NCBI GenBank assembly: GCA_016926985.1
Contig: JAFGNO010000244.1
Span: forward strand, 1 to 12,455
Direction of reading: 5' to 3'
Length of the DNA: 12,455 nt
Source of the DNA: Anaerolineae bacterium
GTDB taxonomy: Bacteria > Chloroflexota > Anaerolineae > Aggregatilineales > UBA3940
Shown here: positions 1 through 6,030 of the stretch, piece after piece
How the letters are laid out: every line of letters starts with the position of its first letter
How positions within the stretch are numbered: position 1 is the stretch's first letter
Made by a program: the position numbers and the translations under genes
The notes under the pieces: generated by a model
What the model saw: only the letters and a program-made list of their open reading frames with translations
The model's database searches: none
Told to the model about the DNA's origin: nothing

Positions 1-20
1 AGATATTCGGATATTGCTTG

Positions 21-62
21 AGGTGGTAATATTTCATCATCATGGCGGCTATTTTACCACCT
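21..62 (+). other. 9-bp inverted repeat, possible terminator of an upstream gene
   Basis: AGGTGGTAA at 21-29 is exactly complementary to TTACCACCT at 54-62, with a 24-base loop; the second arm is followed by TTTTCG. The frame reading AGATATTCG... from base 1 ends in TGA at 19-21, just before the first arm, so an upstream gene could end there with a terminator-like hairpin behind it. The loop is long, and a 9-bp repeat at this spacing is not rare by chance in 12 kb. The stretch is AT-rich compared with the genes around it, as expected for an intergenic region. Confidence 0.25.
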
Positions 63-91
63 TTTCGACTATTTCAAATGTTATCTAATAT
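63..91 (+). promoter_or_regulatory. Weak candidate promoter for the polysaccharide cluster
   Basis: TTTCGA (63-68) and TAATAT (86-91) are separated by 17 bases, inside the AT-rich stretch upstream of the first glycosyltransferase. The -10 box matches the sigma70 consensus at 4 of 6 positions and the -35 box at only 3 of 6. If used, it would leave a leader of about 100 bases before the preferred start at 204. Confidence 0.2.
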
Positions 92-203
92 CTGCTCGAC
101 GGGTGGGGGACGACTGGCTTATGGTTTTTGGATATCGCAACTGCATCTGGTATTGTTGTGGCCTGGTCGCCTGAAGCCGCTATGGAAAACGCTGGATAGG
201 GTA

Positions 204-944
204 ATGACAGAGTCACCAAACAGGCCCCTGCTGTCCATCATCATTCCTGCATATAACGAGGCTGGACGGCTGCCTTTAAGCCTGGAGCAGGTCGAACAGT
301 TTGTTGCTGAGCAGGATTACACTATTGAAGTGATCCTCGTGGACAACAACAGCACCGACGAGACTCCCCGAATTGCCCGTGCTTTTGCTGAAAAACATAC
401 CTACGCTCGGACGCTGCATGAACCCATCCCGGGAAAAGGGGCCGCTGTTCGCGCCGGGCTGCAGGCTGGCGTTGGTGATTACCTGTTCATGTGCGATGCG
501 GATTTCTCGATGCCTGTTTCCGAGATTGCCCGGTTTATGCCTCCAGCCATGAGCGGATACGACGTTGCCATTGCCAGCCGGGAAGCAGACGGCGCCCAGC
601 GGATTGATGAACCGGAATACCGGCACCTGATGGGGCGGGTGTTTAATCTCATCGTTCGTATGCTGGCTATTCCCAAAATACAGGATACCCAGTGTGGTTT
701 TAAGTTTTTTCGGCGTGATGTCATTGAGATAATCCTGCCTAAATTGAGCATTACCGGGTGGGCCTTTGATGTGGAATTGCTTTTCCTTGCCTTAAAGCAT
801 GGTTACCGGATCATTGAGGTGCCGATCACCTGGTACTATATGCCCCAGAGCAGGATCAGCCCTATCCGCGACTCGTTTGAAATGCTGATTGAAGTGCTGA
901 AGATCCGCCTGAACTGGCTGCTTGGACGGTATAAAAGCGCATGA
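204..944 (+). CDS. GT2 polyprenyl/dolichyl-phosphate beta-glucosyltransferase-like protein
   Basis: This 246-residue GT-A fold family 2 enzyme probably transfers a hexose from a nucleotide sugar to a polyprenyl-phosphate carrier on the cytoplasmic face of the membrane. The N terminus has LLSIIIPAYNEAGRLP, followed by ILVDNNSTDET and the metal/nucleotide-sugar motif MCDADFS. QDTQCGFKFF and ITGWAFDVELLFLA are typical of the DPG/DPM synthase branch. No C-terminal membrane segments are present. The frame is open from an ATG at 42, but the 54 extra residues match nothing in the family and their AT-rich 5' part looks intergenic. The ATG at 204, just before the first beta-strand and behind GGATAGGG, is preferred. 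The stop overlaps rnhB by four bases (ATGA), so the two are probably co-translated. The exact sugar and lipid acceptor cannot be read from the sequence. Confidence 0.85.
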   Translation: MTESPNRPLLSIIIPAYNEAGRLPLSLEQVEQFVAEQDYTIEVILVDNNSTDETPRIARAFAEKHTYARTLHEPIPGKGAAVRAGLQAGVGDYLFMCDADFSMPVSEIARFMPPAMSGYDVAIASREADGAQRIDEPEYRHLMGRVFNLIVRMLAIPKIQDTQCGFKFFRRDVIEIILPKLSITGWAFDVELLFLALKHGYRIIEVPITWYYMPQSRISPIRDSFEMLIEVLKIRLNWLLGRYKSA

Positions 945-1597
945 AAAGCCCGGCAAAACCCGGCCTGAAATATGAACAGGAAATGATGGGAAAGGGGTTG
1001 GCCCCGGTTGCCGGTCTGGACGAAGCCGGGCGCGGCGCCTGGGCTGGCCCGCTGACGGCGGCGGCGGTCATCCTGCCTTTGGAGCGTCCCGGTTTGCTGG
1101 ATACTTTGAAGGATGTGAAAGACAGCAAACTGTGCACCCCCAGGCAGCGCGATCAGCTTTTTGACATCATTCAGGAAGTTGCGCAGGCATTCGCGGTGGG
1201 CATTGCTGGACCGCGAGAAGTCGAAGAGTTGAACGTGGTTGGGGCAACCCGGCTGGCAATGCGCCGTGCGCTGGAGCAGCTGAATACGCCGCCGTTGTCG
1301 TTGCTGATCGATGGGCGCAGGCTGGTGCTTCGCCGGGTGGATCTGCCACAGACGAGCCTGCGTGGCGGCGAGCATGAGTCTTTAAGCATCGCTGCTGCAG
1401 GCATACTGGCAAAAGTGACCCGTGACCGGATCATGCTGGAGATGGATAGGCAGTATCCTGAATACAAGTTTGCAGCCCACAAAGGGTATGGAACCGCGCA
1501 GCATCGTGAGGCTCTGCGTGAATTTGGCCCATGTGAGATCCACCGGTTCACATTTGAGCCGGTGATGCGCCGCCTCGATGGGATGGATCGGGTATGA
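941..1597 (+). CDS. rnhB: Ribonuclease HII
   Basis: RNase HII nicks the RNA strand at ribonucleotides embedded in DNA and in RNA-DNA hybrids, and starts ribonucleotide excision repair. At 218 residues it is close to normal length. The DEDD active site is complete: Asp27-Glu28 in GLDEAGRGAWAGPL, Asp124 in LLIDGRR, and Asp162 in AKVTRDRIM. Other family signatures are DSKLCTPRQRDQL near residue 61, where the usual second lysine of DSKK is Leu, and YKFAAHKGYGTAQHREAL followed by GPCEIHR near residues 176-203. It overlaps the genes on both sides by four bases (ATGA at 941 and 1594). A housekeeping repair enzyme is therefore translationally coupled between two glycosyltransferases, most likely through operon packing rather than a role in polysaccharide synthesis. 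Confidence 0.96.
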   Translation: MKSPAKPGLKYEQEMMGKGLAPVAGLDEAGRGAWAGPLTAAAVILPLERPGLLDTLKDVKDSKLCTPRQRDQLFDIIQEVAQAFAVGIAGPREVEELNVVGATRLAMRRALEQLNTPPLSLLIDGRRLVLRRVDLPQTSLRGGEHESLSIAAAGILAKVTRDRIMLEMDRQYPEYKFAAHKGYGTAQHREALREFGPCEIHRFTFEPVMRRLDGMDRV

Positions 1598-2697
1598 AGC
1601 TGGCCCTTGTTCATGACTGGCTTAACCAGATTGGCGGTGCTGAAAATGTGCTTGAGCAGATGGTAGACCTGTTCGGCATTGATACCCCGGTTTATACATC
1701 CATTTATGATCCGGTCAGGATGCCTGATTTCTACCGTGAATGGGATATTCGCACCACCTGGATGGATAACCTCCCTGCGATCCATGCTTACCACCAGCCT
1801 TATTTGCCCGTCTACCCGATGGCATGGCAGGGGCTTGACCTCAGCGGTTATGACCTGGTGCTTTCCAACAAAAGCGGGTTCTGTCATGGGGTGAATACTG
1901 GAGAAACACACCACCTTTGCTATTGCCTGACCCCAACCCGTTACCTGTGGCAGTTCCAGAACTATGTGCAGCGCGAGCGGCTGTCAGCTACCACAGCAGC
2001 CATCTTACGACCGGTGATCCGGATGATGCGGCGCTGGGACTACCAGGCGGCCCAGAGGGTTGGGCAATTCGTGGCAATCTCAACCGCAATTCAGGCGCGA
2101 ATCAAGCAGTTTTATCACCGCGAGTCGGTGGTTATTTACCCGCCGGTGGATACACACCGGTTTGAGCCAACAGCTGCGCATGAGGACTATTTTCTTGTGG
2201 TATCCCGCCTGGTTCCCTACAAACGGGTTGATCTGGCAGTACAGGCCTGCACCCGGCTCGATAAACCCCTGATTGTGGTAGGGGACGGGCGGGACCGGGC
2301 TGAGTTGGAAAGAAAGGCAGGCGCAACCGTCACGTTCCTGGGACGTGTGCCAGAAGATGACCTGCCGGATCTTGTCTCTCGATGCAAAGCCTTCCTTTTT
2401 CCTGGCCTGGAAGATTTTGGCATTGCGCCGGTAGAGGCGCAGGCTGCGGGTCGCCCGGTTATCGCTTTCAAGGGGGGCGGTGCACTCGACACGGTCATTG
2501 ATGGGGAAACCGGCGTTTTTTTCGCCGAGCAGTCGGTTGAGAGCCTGCTGGATGCGATGCGTCGGTTCGAACAGGTCAGTTTTGATCCAGTGGCTTGCCG
2601 CCGCAATGCGGAACGGTTCGACACGGCGTTGTTCAGGTCACAATTAGCTGAGTTTGTCCAGGTTGAGTATGATCGTCACGTATCTGGCGCCGGCTGA
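1594..2697 (+). CDS. GT4 family (GT-B fold) glycosyltransferase
   Basis: This 367-residue retaining glycosyltransferase probably adds a sugar such as mannose or rhamnose to a growing lipid-linked oligosaccharide at the inner face of the membrane. The N-terminal acceptor domain starts MKLALVHDWLNQIGGAENVL, with the Gly-Gly-Ala-Glu loop common in GT4 enzymes. The segment at 113-123 (TPTRYLWQFQN) resembles WbaZ-like mannosyltransferases. The C-terminal donor domain has FLVVSRLVPYKRVDLAV (200-216), VVGDGRDR (228-235) and the E-x7-E motif in LEDFGIAPVEAQAAGRPVIA, with Glu273 and Glu281. No membrane segment is visible. Its ATG overlaps the rnhB stop by four bases. Both donor and acceptor remain unassigned. 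Confidence 0.9.
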   Translation: MKLALVHDWLNQIGGAENVLEQMVDLFGIDTPVYTSIYDPVRMPDFYREWDIRTTWMDNLPAIHAYHQPYLPVYPMAWQGLDLSGYDLVLSNKSGFCHGVNTGETHHLCYCLTPTRYLWQFQNYVQRERLSATTAAILRPVIRMMRRWDYQAAQRVGQFVAISTAIQARIKQFYHRESVVIYPPVDTHRFEPTAAHEDYFLVVSRLVPYKRVDLAVQACTRLDKPLIVVGDGRDRAELERKAGATVTFLGRVPEDDLPDLVSRCKAFLFPGLEDFGIAPVEAQAAGRPVIAFKGGGALDTVIDGETGVFFAEQSVESLLDAMRRFEQVSFDPVACRRNAERFDTALFRSQLAEFVQVEYDRHVSGAG

Positions 2698-2720
2698 TCC
2701 TGACCCGGTGAGGGCATATC

Positions 2721-3422
2721 ATGGAGCTTAGGGCAATCTGGAAAATCATACGGCGCCGCTGGTGGCTGATTGTGCTGCCGACAGCGGCTGCCCTGGTCGT
2801 CACGGGTTTTAAGTTCTGGGTCGACCGCCATGACCAGCAGCCAGCCTACTACACGACCAGCGTGCGATTCACTGCGGCTGTACCTCCTGGCGAAGAAGTT
2901 ACCAGCTATGAAGCAGACCACTATTACCCCTGGCTGGCCAGTGAGTACCTGATCGTTGGTCTGGGAGACTGGATGCGCTCCGGGTCATTCAGCCAGGAGA
3001 TCGCCGAACGTGCTGCGGAACAGGGCGTAGAGGTCGCGGCAACGATAATTCAGGCCAATATTGCTGTCGAGAGCGCGCATACCCTGTTGAGACTGACTAT
3101 GAGCTGGCACGATGCTGATGCGCTCCTTGTTCTGGTCAATTCAGCGATTGCGGTGCTGGAAGAAAGCAGCGCTGATTATTTTCCGCAGATTGGTGATGGC
3201 ACGGTTGTCATTTCAGCCCTAGATGCTACCGGTATTGTTGAGGTTCCACCGCCTGTGGAGGACCGGCTGATGCCAATTTTACAGGTCGGGCTTGGTGTGG
3301 CGGCTGGCTTTGCGCTGGCTTTTCTGGTCGAATACCTGGATCCCACTGTATGTGAGTCTCAGGAAATAGAAGAAATGGGCGTGCCGGTTTTGGCGGAAAT
3401 CCCCCGCCGGAAACGCTACTGA
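2721..3422 (+). CDS. Wzz/CapA-like polysaccharide chain-length regulator (first copy)
   Basis: This is a 233-residue membrane protein with the two-helix layout of polysaccharide co-polymerases. The N terminus MELRAIWKIIRRRWWLIVLP leads into a first helix at about 14-34. An extracytoplasmic region of about 150 residues follows, then a second helix at about 185-206 (ILQVGLGVAAGFALAFLVEY). The short cytoplasmic tail contains EIEEMGVPVLAEIPRRKRY, matching the end of Wzz-type domains that contact a CpsD/CapB ATPase. The extracytoplasmic part is much shorter than in classical Wzz proteins and has no obvious long coiled coil. GGTGAGGG sits six bases before the ATG. A second gene with the same plan follows after 17 bases, so the two probably form a heteromeric complex or are diverged paralogues. 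Confidence 0.8.
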   Translation: MELRAIWKIIRRRWWLIVLPTAAALVVTGFKFWVDRHDQQPAYYTTSVRFTAAVPPGEEVTSYEADHYYPWLASEYLIVGLGDWMRSGSFSQEIAERAAEQGVEVAATIIQANIAVESAHTLLRLTMSWHDADALLVLVNSAIAVLEESSADYFPQIGDGTVVISALDATGIVEVPPPVEDRLMPILQVGLGVAAGFALAFLVEYLDPTVCESQEIEEMGVPVLAEIPRRKRY

Positions 3423-3439
3423 CCGGCTCTGGAGGCATT

Positions 3440-4108
3440 ATGCAGTTGCAGCAGTATCTGAAAATTATCTGGCGGCGCGGTTGGATTATGGTTGTCCTGT
3501 CCGTTATCACCGCCGTCGCTGCCTATGGTTTCAGCCTGATTGTGAAGGAGCGGGCACCGCTTTACCAGTCAACAGTGAAGATTCTGGTCCAGCCTGCCCG
3601 TTCCGATTTTGGACAGGCACAGGCTGCCAAGCAGCTTCTTGGCCCGTATGAGGCCTGGCTCAACAGCACGTATCGCGCGGCTGATGTGATCGACACGCTT
3701 AAGCTTGATATGACACCGCTTGAGTTGCTTGGTGATGTTCGGATTGCCGGGGATATCAATACCCTGGTGATCACCATTGAGGTTGAAAATCCTGATGGCG
3801 ACCTGGCCAATGATATTGCCCGCGAATGGGCGGCGGAGTTTCTCCTGTGGCGTAATGACCGGAACCAGGAAGTGCGGCGAGAAGACCGGATAGACGCTGA
3901 AATACTGGATGACCCTCGCTATGCGCTTGAACGTCCCAAAACGCTGATCAACACCGCCGCCGGGGCCATTATGGGCTTCCTGGTTGGCCTGGCCCTCGTG
4001 TTTGTGCTTGAATACCTGGAAGCAGGGATTATCCGCTCAACTGAGGATATTGAGCAGCAGCTGGGTCTCCCGCTGCTGGGCGTTGTGCCGCCCATGGAGG
4101 GCGGCTAG
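3440..4108 (+). CDS. Wzz/CapA-like polysaccharide chain-length regulator (second copy)
   Basis: This 222-residue protein has the same plan as its upstream neighbour. It starts MQLQQYLKIIWRRGWIMVVL, with a first helix at about 14-35, an extracytoplasmic region containing LYQSTVKILVQPARSDFG and IEVENPDGDLANDIA, and a second helix at about 171-193 (NTAAGAIMGFLVGLALVFVL). The tail reads EYLEAGIIRSTEDIEQQLGL and then PLLGVVPP, the canonical Wzz end (usually 'EDVE..LGLPVLGVIP'). It is closer to the family consensus than the first copy; LYQSTVKILV and the Asn-Pro-Asp segment are standard Wzz features. GGAGG lies four bases before the ATG. As a co-polymerase it would set chain length together with the CpsD-like ATPase encoded after the next gap. 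Confidence 0.85.
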   Translation: MQLQQYLKIIWRRGWIMVVLSVITAVAAYGFSLIVKERAPLYQSTVKILVQPARSDFGQAQAAKQLLGPYEAWLNSTYRAADVIDTLKLDMTPLELLGDVRIAGDINTLVITIEVENPDGDLANDIAREWAAEFLLWRNDRNQEVRREDRIDAEILDDPRYALERPKTLINTAAGAIMGFLVGLALVFVLEYLEAGIIRSTEDIEQQLGLPLLGVVPPMEGG

Positions 4109-4176
4109 GGTTTCGCGGCTTGGATAAGGCCGTGATTGAGGGCGGCTTGCGAAATACTTCAGCAGTTGGGCCAGCG

Positions 4177-4287
4177 ATGACTCAATTGCAGGCTTATTTG
4201 CGCCCTAATACACCAGGGTTGGCATTGACTTCTGGAAAGTCGTTTTCCGTGCTGGAACAGCCGGTTTTATTGAAATATGTGAATTGA
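4177..4287 (+). CDS. Possible 36-residue ORF in the gap before the CpsD-like gene
   Basis: The 186 bases between the second Wzz-like gene and the CpsD-like gene contain an ATG frame starting MTQLQAYLRPNTPGLALTSG and ending at TGA 4285-4287. The stop sits in the ribosome-binding region of the next gene (TTGAGGT), which begins eight bases later and also starts Met-Thr-Gln. The frame stays open upstream to 4054, overlapping the preceding gene. There is no clear ribosome-binding site and I recognise no family. It could be a small translationally coupled protein, a decayed remnant, or chance. The rest of the gap shows no convincing promoter or terminator. Confidence 0.2.
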   Translation: MTQLQAYLRPNTPGLALTSGKSFSVLEQPVLLKYVN

Positions 4288-4294
4288 GGTAACG

Positions 4295-4945
4295 ATGACT
4301 CAGCCAAACTTATGTACACTCAGTGATCCACGATCGCGGGTGAGTGAGGCATATCGTACTTTACGCACGAATCTTGTGTTTTCCAGCCCGGGCAGACAGC
4401 TGCGTACGCTGGTGGTTGCTGGCCCTTCGCCCGGAGCAGGGGCGAGCACTGCTGCAGCCAATCTGGCGGTCACGCTGGCTCAGGGCAGCAGGAAGACCAT
4501 TCTGATCGATTGCGATCTGAGGCGTCCTGTCCAGCATGAAATCTGGGCAATTGGCCAGGAACCAGGGCTGACGACGATGATGGTTGACGAGGCGCTTGCC
4601 CCTCCGCTGGTTGATGTTGGGGTCGAGAACCTTTGGGTGCTGCCCAGCGGCCCGCTGCCCCCCAATCCTGCTGACCTGCTTGGCTCACAGAAAATGGACG
4701 AGGTAATTAACCACCTGCTGGCGGAGAGCGATTACATTGTATTTGATGTGCCGCCCGTCATAGCTGTAACCGATGCGGCTTTGCTGTCTTCCAAGGTGGA
4801 TGGCGTACTGCTGGTGCTCAAAGCTCGTGGGTCAAAACGCGACCACGCAGAGCGGGCCAAAGAATTACTTGAGCGGGTCGGGGCTCATCTGCTGGGTGCG
4901 ATACTGACCGATGCCGAAGTGGATAAGCGATCGATGACGTATTAG
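4295..4945 (+). CDS. CpsD/CapB-type BY-kinase-like ATPase with degenerate Walker A
   Basis: This 216-residue cytoplasmic protein belongs to the bacterial tyrosine-kinase/MinD-like ATPases that pair with Wzz/CapA proteins. It begins with a canonical segment containing DPRSRVSEAYRTLRTNLVFS (11-30). The Walker A' motif ILIDCDLRRP (69-78) and the Walker B-like YIVFDVPP (147-154) are intact. The P-loop, however, reads GPSPGAGASTAAANLAV (43-59): the phosphate-binding lysine of GxGKST is Ala50 (codon GCG at 4442-4444). The tail ends EVDKRSMTY, with one terminal tyrosine instead of the usual cluster; the only other tyrosines are Tyr20 and Tyr147. Folding and partner contacts may be kept while ATP hydrolysis and autophosphorylation are weakened or lost. 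The gene follows two Wzz-like partners, so the complex context is normal. It could be a regulatory pseudokinase, or a lineage variant with altered chemistry. Confidence 0.85.
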   Translation: MTQPNLCTLSDPRSRVSEAYRTLRTNLVFSSPGRQLRTLVVAGPSPGAGASTAAANLAVTLAQGSRKTILIDCDLRRPVQHEIWAIGQEPGLTTMMVDEALAPPLVDVGVENLWVLPSGPLPPNPADLLGSQKMDEVINHLLAESDYIVFDVPPVIAVTDAALLSSKVDGVLLVLKARGSKRDHAERAKELLERVGAHLLGAILTDAEVDKRSMTY

Positions 4946-4978
4946 TGTAAGCTTGAGGGCGGAGACAGGGGGAAATAC

Positions 4979-6007
4979 ATGGCACCGGGTTTGGAACACA
5001 AGCGGTTGCATCGTCTGACTGATGTTACGCTCGAGACACTCAAGAGGCTTGATAGAGATCATACTATTGTCATCTTGCCGACTGGTATGGTGGAGGAGCA
5101 TGGTCCTCACCTACCGTTGGGCACCGATACCTATGCGGTGGAAGCAGTGACATTAGCTGCAGTGGCCTGGCTGCTGGATCACGATGAGATGATGAACATC
5201 CTGCTGCTGCCAACCCTGCCATATGGAACGGATCCGGTTGACCTGCGCCGTCCGGAACTCTTCAGTCAGGCGGGCAGCGTGTGGATCAGTCATGAAACGC
5301 TGAAAGCACTGGTTCTGGATATTGCCGGGCATATGGTGCGCTACGGGTTTAATAAAATATTCCCGATTGGCTTTCATGGCGGGGCTGACCAGAGCCGGAC
5401 GCTCGATGAGGCCTGCCGCGAGATGCGCGAGTGCCACCCCGGGCTCATTATGTATGAACCGGCAGGTTATGTGATGGCAGGGGCGGAACTGGATGTCACG
5501 CCTGGGCTGGCAACGCTGCTGGGACGCCCACTCTCGCCGGCTGAGGAGGTGGTGCTGCGCGGCAGTGTTCACGCCTCCATGTTTGAAACGTCGATGATGC
5601 TCTCATTGAAGCCGGAACTGGTTGACCGGGTATATAAGACCTTGCGCAGCATTGAGTGGGGGCAGTTATACCAGATGAAGGATTGGCCGGGTTATGTAGG
5701 TGCAGCTCCTGCCCATGCCAATCCGGATATTGGCGCGGCAGTTATTCGCTGGCGGGGTGTTCGAGCGGCGGCAGTAATCCGCCGCGCGATCAACGGCGAG
5801 GAAATATCAAAGCTTCCACGGCACCCGGCCTGGCTGGAAGACCTGCCAGAGGAAGACTCGCGCAGCGATATCCAGGCGGTGACCAATGCGTCAGCCGGTG
5901 CAGGCGAGCCTACACCGCCTTCAGCCGCGATGCGCACCACTGATATCACCAAAAAACCAACAGACGATACGCGCTCAGGCGATTCACAGAAGACGCAGCA
6001 GGGCTGA
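4979..6007 (+). CDS. Creatininase-family metal-dependent amidohydrolase with polar C-terminal tail
   Basis: Creatininase-family enzymes hydrolyse C-N bonds in cyclic or small amides using paired metals; members include creatinine amidohydrolase, ArfB-like formamide hydrolases and MftE. Here the metal-site pattern is present: Glu39-x-His41 in MVEEHGPHLPLGTD with Asp50, His133 in IGFHGGADQ, and Glu203 in HASMFETSMML. The usual NGHGGN loop is changed to GFHGGA. The catalytic domain fills about residues 10-285. The last 50 or so residues (about 290-342) are rich in Ser, Thr, Asp, Pro and Gly and look disordered, making the protein longer than the roughly 240-270 usual for the family. AGGGGGA lies five bases before the ATG. 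It sits between the CpsD-like gene and the thymidylyltransferase in the same direction. The substrate is unknown; acting on an amide-bearing sugar or precursor is only a guess from context. Confidence 0.85.
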   Translation: MAPGLEHKRLHRLTDVTLETLKRLDRDHTIVILPTGMVEEHGPHLPLGTDTYAVEAVTLAAVAWLLDHDEMMNILLLPTLPYGTDPVDLRRPELFSQAGSVWISHETLKALVLDIAGHMVRYGFNKIFPIGFHGGADQSRTLDEACREMRECHPGLIMYEPAGYVMAGAELDVTPGLATLLGRPLSPAEEVVLRGSVHASMFETSMMLSLKPELVDRVYKTLRSIEWGQLYQMKDWPGYVGAAPAHANPDIGAAVIRWRGVRAAAVIRRAINGEEISKLPRHPAWLEDLPEEDSRSDIQAVTNASAGAGEPTPPSAAMRTTDITKKPTDDTRSGDSQKTQQG

Positions 6008-6020
6008 TAGACAAAGTAAC

Positions 6021-6026
6021 AGGGGG
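6021..6026 (+). promoter_or_regulatory. Ribosome-binding site fixing the TTG start of the thymidylyltransferase
   Basis: AGGGGG lies four bases before TTG 6031. The frame has no ATG between the creatininase-family stop (6005-6007) and this TTG, and the translation from TTG begins exactly at the family's conserved MKGLILAGGKGTRL. The TTG start is therefore well supported. Confidence 0.75.
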
Positions 6027-6030
6027 AACA

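Noticed and set aside
42..203. N-terminal extension of the first glycosyltransferase from ATG 42
   Set aside because: The 54 added residues do not resemble the family's N terminus, the 5' part is AT-rich and contains an inverted repeat, and the family consensus begins right after ATG 204.
1171..1914. Minus-strand open frame of 247 codons across the rnhB/GT4 junction
   Set aside because: It lies opposite two well-supported genes with complete family motifs; its translation is Arg/Ser-rich with no recognisable domain, typical of an antisense shadow.
4225..4230. TTGACT as a -35 box for the CpsD-like gene
   Set aside because: No acceptable -10 hexamer is found 15-19 bases downstream (the 17-base position reads CGTGCT).
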